This document shows positions 61,879-64,000 of a stretch of DNA of 64,000 nt, one piece after another. Within the stretch, counting starts at the first letter, position 1; every line of letters begins with the position of its first letter. A program made the translations under genes and the position numbers. Under the pieces are notes generated by a model that searched no databases, was not told the origin of the DNA, and was given only the letters and a program-made list of their open reading frames with translations. Source of the stretch: Notamacropus eugenii (taxonomy: Eukaryota; Chordata; Mammalia; Diprotodontia; Macropodidae); assembly GCF_028372415.1 (NCBI RefSeq), contig NC_092876.1, positions 59,110,385 through 59,174,384 of the forward strand. Reading direction: 5' to 3'.

Positions 61879-62149
61879 CAATGGTTCTCTTTGTGTCTGG
61901 CTGTTCTTTCCTGTCATTCTTCTGTTCTCCTCTTTCTTTCCCTCTTTTCTCCTTCCTAGGCTTTAGGTCATGGCTGGGATGTCATTCTGCCCATCCTGGG
62001 CTGATGGATGATCCTGGTGGTTGAGGGGGCTCAAATGCTCACCCACAGCAGAAAACCTAGGCCCAGTTTTGGGAAGCGTCCTGATACCCCAGGTCACTCA
62101 GAGCTCTCCAGTCAGCATTCTGTCACACCCCTCACTCACTGAGTGCGCA

Positions 62150-62490
62150 AACTGAACCTGTCACGAACAACCTACAATGGGCATGTGGACACCATGAGGC
62201 CACAGACCGATATCACACCATCAGTGACCCCCTTTTCTAAAGGACTTCATGCTTTACAGAATACTCTCCTCACAGCATCTCCACAGGGTTGTTTGTCCTC
62301 TGATTTTGGAGAGGACCAATGACAGCACAGAGATATCTCAACTCATGTGTGAATTAGATTTAAGTGAGGCACAGTTTAAGTCCCATGGCAAGACCAAAGT
62401 CAGGATGAATGGGATGGCCCAGGGCACTGTAGACAACCATGGCATCTCGTGCTCTGACCAAGCTCTAAACACTGCACAATACCCACTTCA
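62150..62490 (+). mobile_element. Marsupial interspersed repeat with GTTTGTCCTTC-type end
   Basis: gggttgtttgtcctctgatt, ttggagaggaccaatgacag, attagatttaagtgaggcac: the terminal part of the same repeat as 7755-8300, opposite orientation. The segment before 62280 is less certain. Confidence 0.6.
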
Positions 62491-63460
62491 GCCACCTTCA
62501 TGGCCACTGAAACAAACTGTTCTCATTCGCCCATTCTGCGAAGTCTTCACATGGTTGGGGTAGATACCCCAGTAATTTAGCCTGTCTGCTGAGACAGTTT
62601 ATTAGAGTGTGGCTGCTGTTCATGCTAAGGCTTCCTGGAATTACAGGTGAGAGCTGAGTGAAAGTGGACACCAAATGTGGGTGAGCAGTCCTCACACAAG
62701 AGGTGCTAGTCCTTTCTTAACACCCCCCCACACTCTGTTGGGTTTTATAGATGAGTAAACTGAGGCTTTGAGAGACTGTCCAAGACAACACAACATCAGA
62801 TCACAGTTCAGTGACACTGAGTAGGCCCACATAAACTCAGCGTGATGTCACACACACTCAGGTGGCTTTCTGGGTGGCTTTCCATATCTTAATGAAACCT
62901 TGGGGCTGGCTGTGCCATTCCAATTACAGTCAAAACAGGGCAGCAGGCCCGAGAGGGCAAACTGTTTTAAGTGGTCAGTTCTTGCAATGGTCCACAATCA
63001 GTAATTAATTGTGCTAAGAGTGCAGTCTGAGAAGAGCTGTCTTTGGACTTTGATCGGGAGGCCTGAAGAGGATACTTTGGTTCACATCTATATATAAATC
63101 CTTGCTAGGGCTAGGCACTGGAGAATTTTGCCATTAAAGCAAAATGCTAAGTTTTTTTTTTATAACAATTGCTGTTGCTCAGTGAAGTCATTGAGATTTT
63201 AACAGAAGCTTCTGATAACGTACATGTGCAAATGTGCGTATACATGTTGCTATCTGTAGGTCAGAAATGGGTAACTCTGTATATGAGCTGGCCCATATTC
63301 AAACAGGAAGACAAGACCTGTTCATGTACAGAAAAAAAAAATTAAGCCTGGGGCTTAAAAAGCAATAGTACTAATAAAAATGCTTGATTTAGCTAAAAAA
63401 GTCCAAAAAATGAAACTAATGAAAATAAATAGTTCCACATGTCTTTATAAGGTTCCTATT
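62491..63460. other. CAPZB intron, nothing firm
   Basis: 62735-62830 looks like a decayed antisense MIR (ttatagatgagtaaactgag). The rest is unassigned. Confidence 0.45.
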
Positions 63461-63495
63461 AGTCAGTCAGTTGATAAGCATTTGTTAAGAGTCTG
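63461..63495 (-). mobile_element. L2-type tail scrap
   Basis: Antisense agtcagtcagttgataagca, tttgttaagag, immediately before the L1. Confidence 0.55.
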
Positions 63496-63497
63496 GG

Positions 63498-64000
63498 ATA
63501 TAATGAATGCACTGTTGGTGGAGTTATGGACTGATCCAACCATTCTGGAGAGCAATTTGAAACTATGCCCAAAGGCCTATAAAGCTGTGCCATACTCTTT
63601 GATCCAGCAATACCACTGCTAGGTCTACATCCCAAAGATATCCAAAAAAGGGGAAAAAGACCTATTTGTACAAAAATACTTCCAGCAGCTCTTTTTGTGG
63701 TGGCTAAGAATTGGAAATCAAGGGGATACCCCAATTGATATTGGGGAATGACTAAATAAGCTGTGGTATATGATTGCAATAGAATGTTATCATGTTATAA
63801 GAAATAACAAGCAGGATGGTTTCTGAAAAACCTGGGAAGACTGACATGAACTGATTCAGAGTAAAGTGAGAAGAACCAGGAGAATTTGTACACAGTAACA
63901 GCAGTACTGTTCAATGAAGAACTATAAATGACTTAGTTATTCTCACCAATACAATGATCCAAGACAATGCAGGGACATATGATGAAGTGTACTGTTTGCC
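63498..64000 (+). mobile_element. L1 LINE 3' region, cut by the window edge
   Basis: Sense L1: gcactgttggtggagttatg, ccaaaggcctataaagctgt, agcagctctttttgtggtgg, gtgagaagaaccaggagaat. Corresponds to the ORF2 C-terminus/3'UTR. It continues beyond 64000. Confidence 0.88.

Overview
The window is genomic DNA of a marsupial mammal. The evidence is the repeat content: tRNA-derived CORE-SINEs of the marsupial/MIR type, L1 3' ends of the marsupial kind, abundant long L2-clade LINEs, and L3/CR1 LINE remnants. Most copies are diverged. The species cannot be named from this sequence.

The only host gene I can recognise is CAPZB, the beta subunit of the actin-capping protein CapZ, on the minus strand. Six coding exons are visible. 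In transcript order they are 54705-54592, 29472-29331, 26818-26702, 16468-16403, 15340-15264, then either the 113-bp cassette 14188-14076 (muscle-type beta-1 C-terminus, own stop) or the terminal exon 11639-11552 (beta-2 C-terminus). They encode residues 72 to the C-terminus. All have canonical GT/AG borders and phases that join exactly, giving 272 aa (beta-2) or 277 aa (beta-1). The 3'UTR runs from 11551 to about 10750 and ends at tandem AATAAA signals. The 5' exons (residues 1-71) lie beyond the right edge, so 54706-64000 is intron.

Layout: 1-10747 is the intergenic region downstream of CAPZB. It is dominated by L1, L2, SINE and L3 pieces with no recognisable exon. 10748-16468 is the compact 3' part of the gene, with few repeats and the alternative-splicing region. 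16469-29330 is introns with an L3/CR1 LINE and opposed L2 copies. 29473-54591 is a 25-kb intron with a nested L2/L1(HAL1-like)/hAT complex at 36190-39690, two antisense L3-like copies, many SINEs and several repeat-free blocks that may be conserved regulatory DNA. 54706-64000 is more intron, with SINEs, a 33-bp minisatellite and two L1 3' ends.

I found no previously undescribed biological system. The points most worth checking are the cassette-exon splicing context (UG repeat plus UGCAUG), nested transposon stratigraphy with target-site duplications, a minisatellite inside a SINE-like tail, G-quadruplex potential in the 3'UTR, and candidate conserved or CTCF elements.
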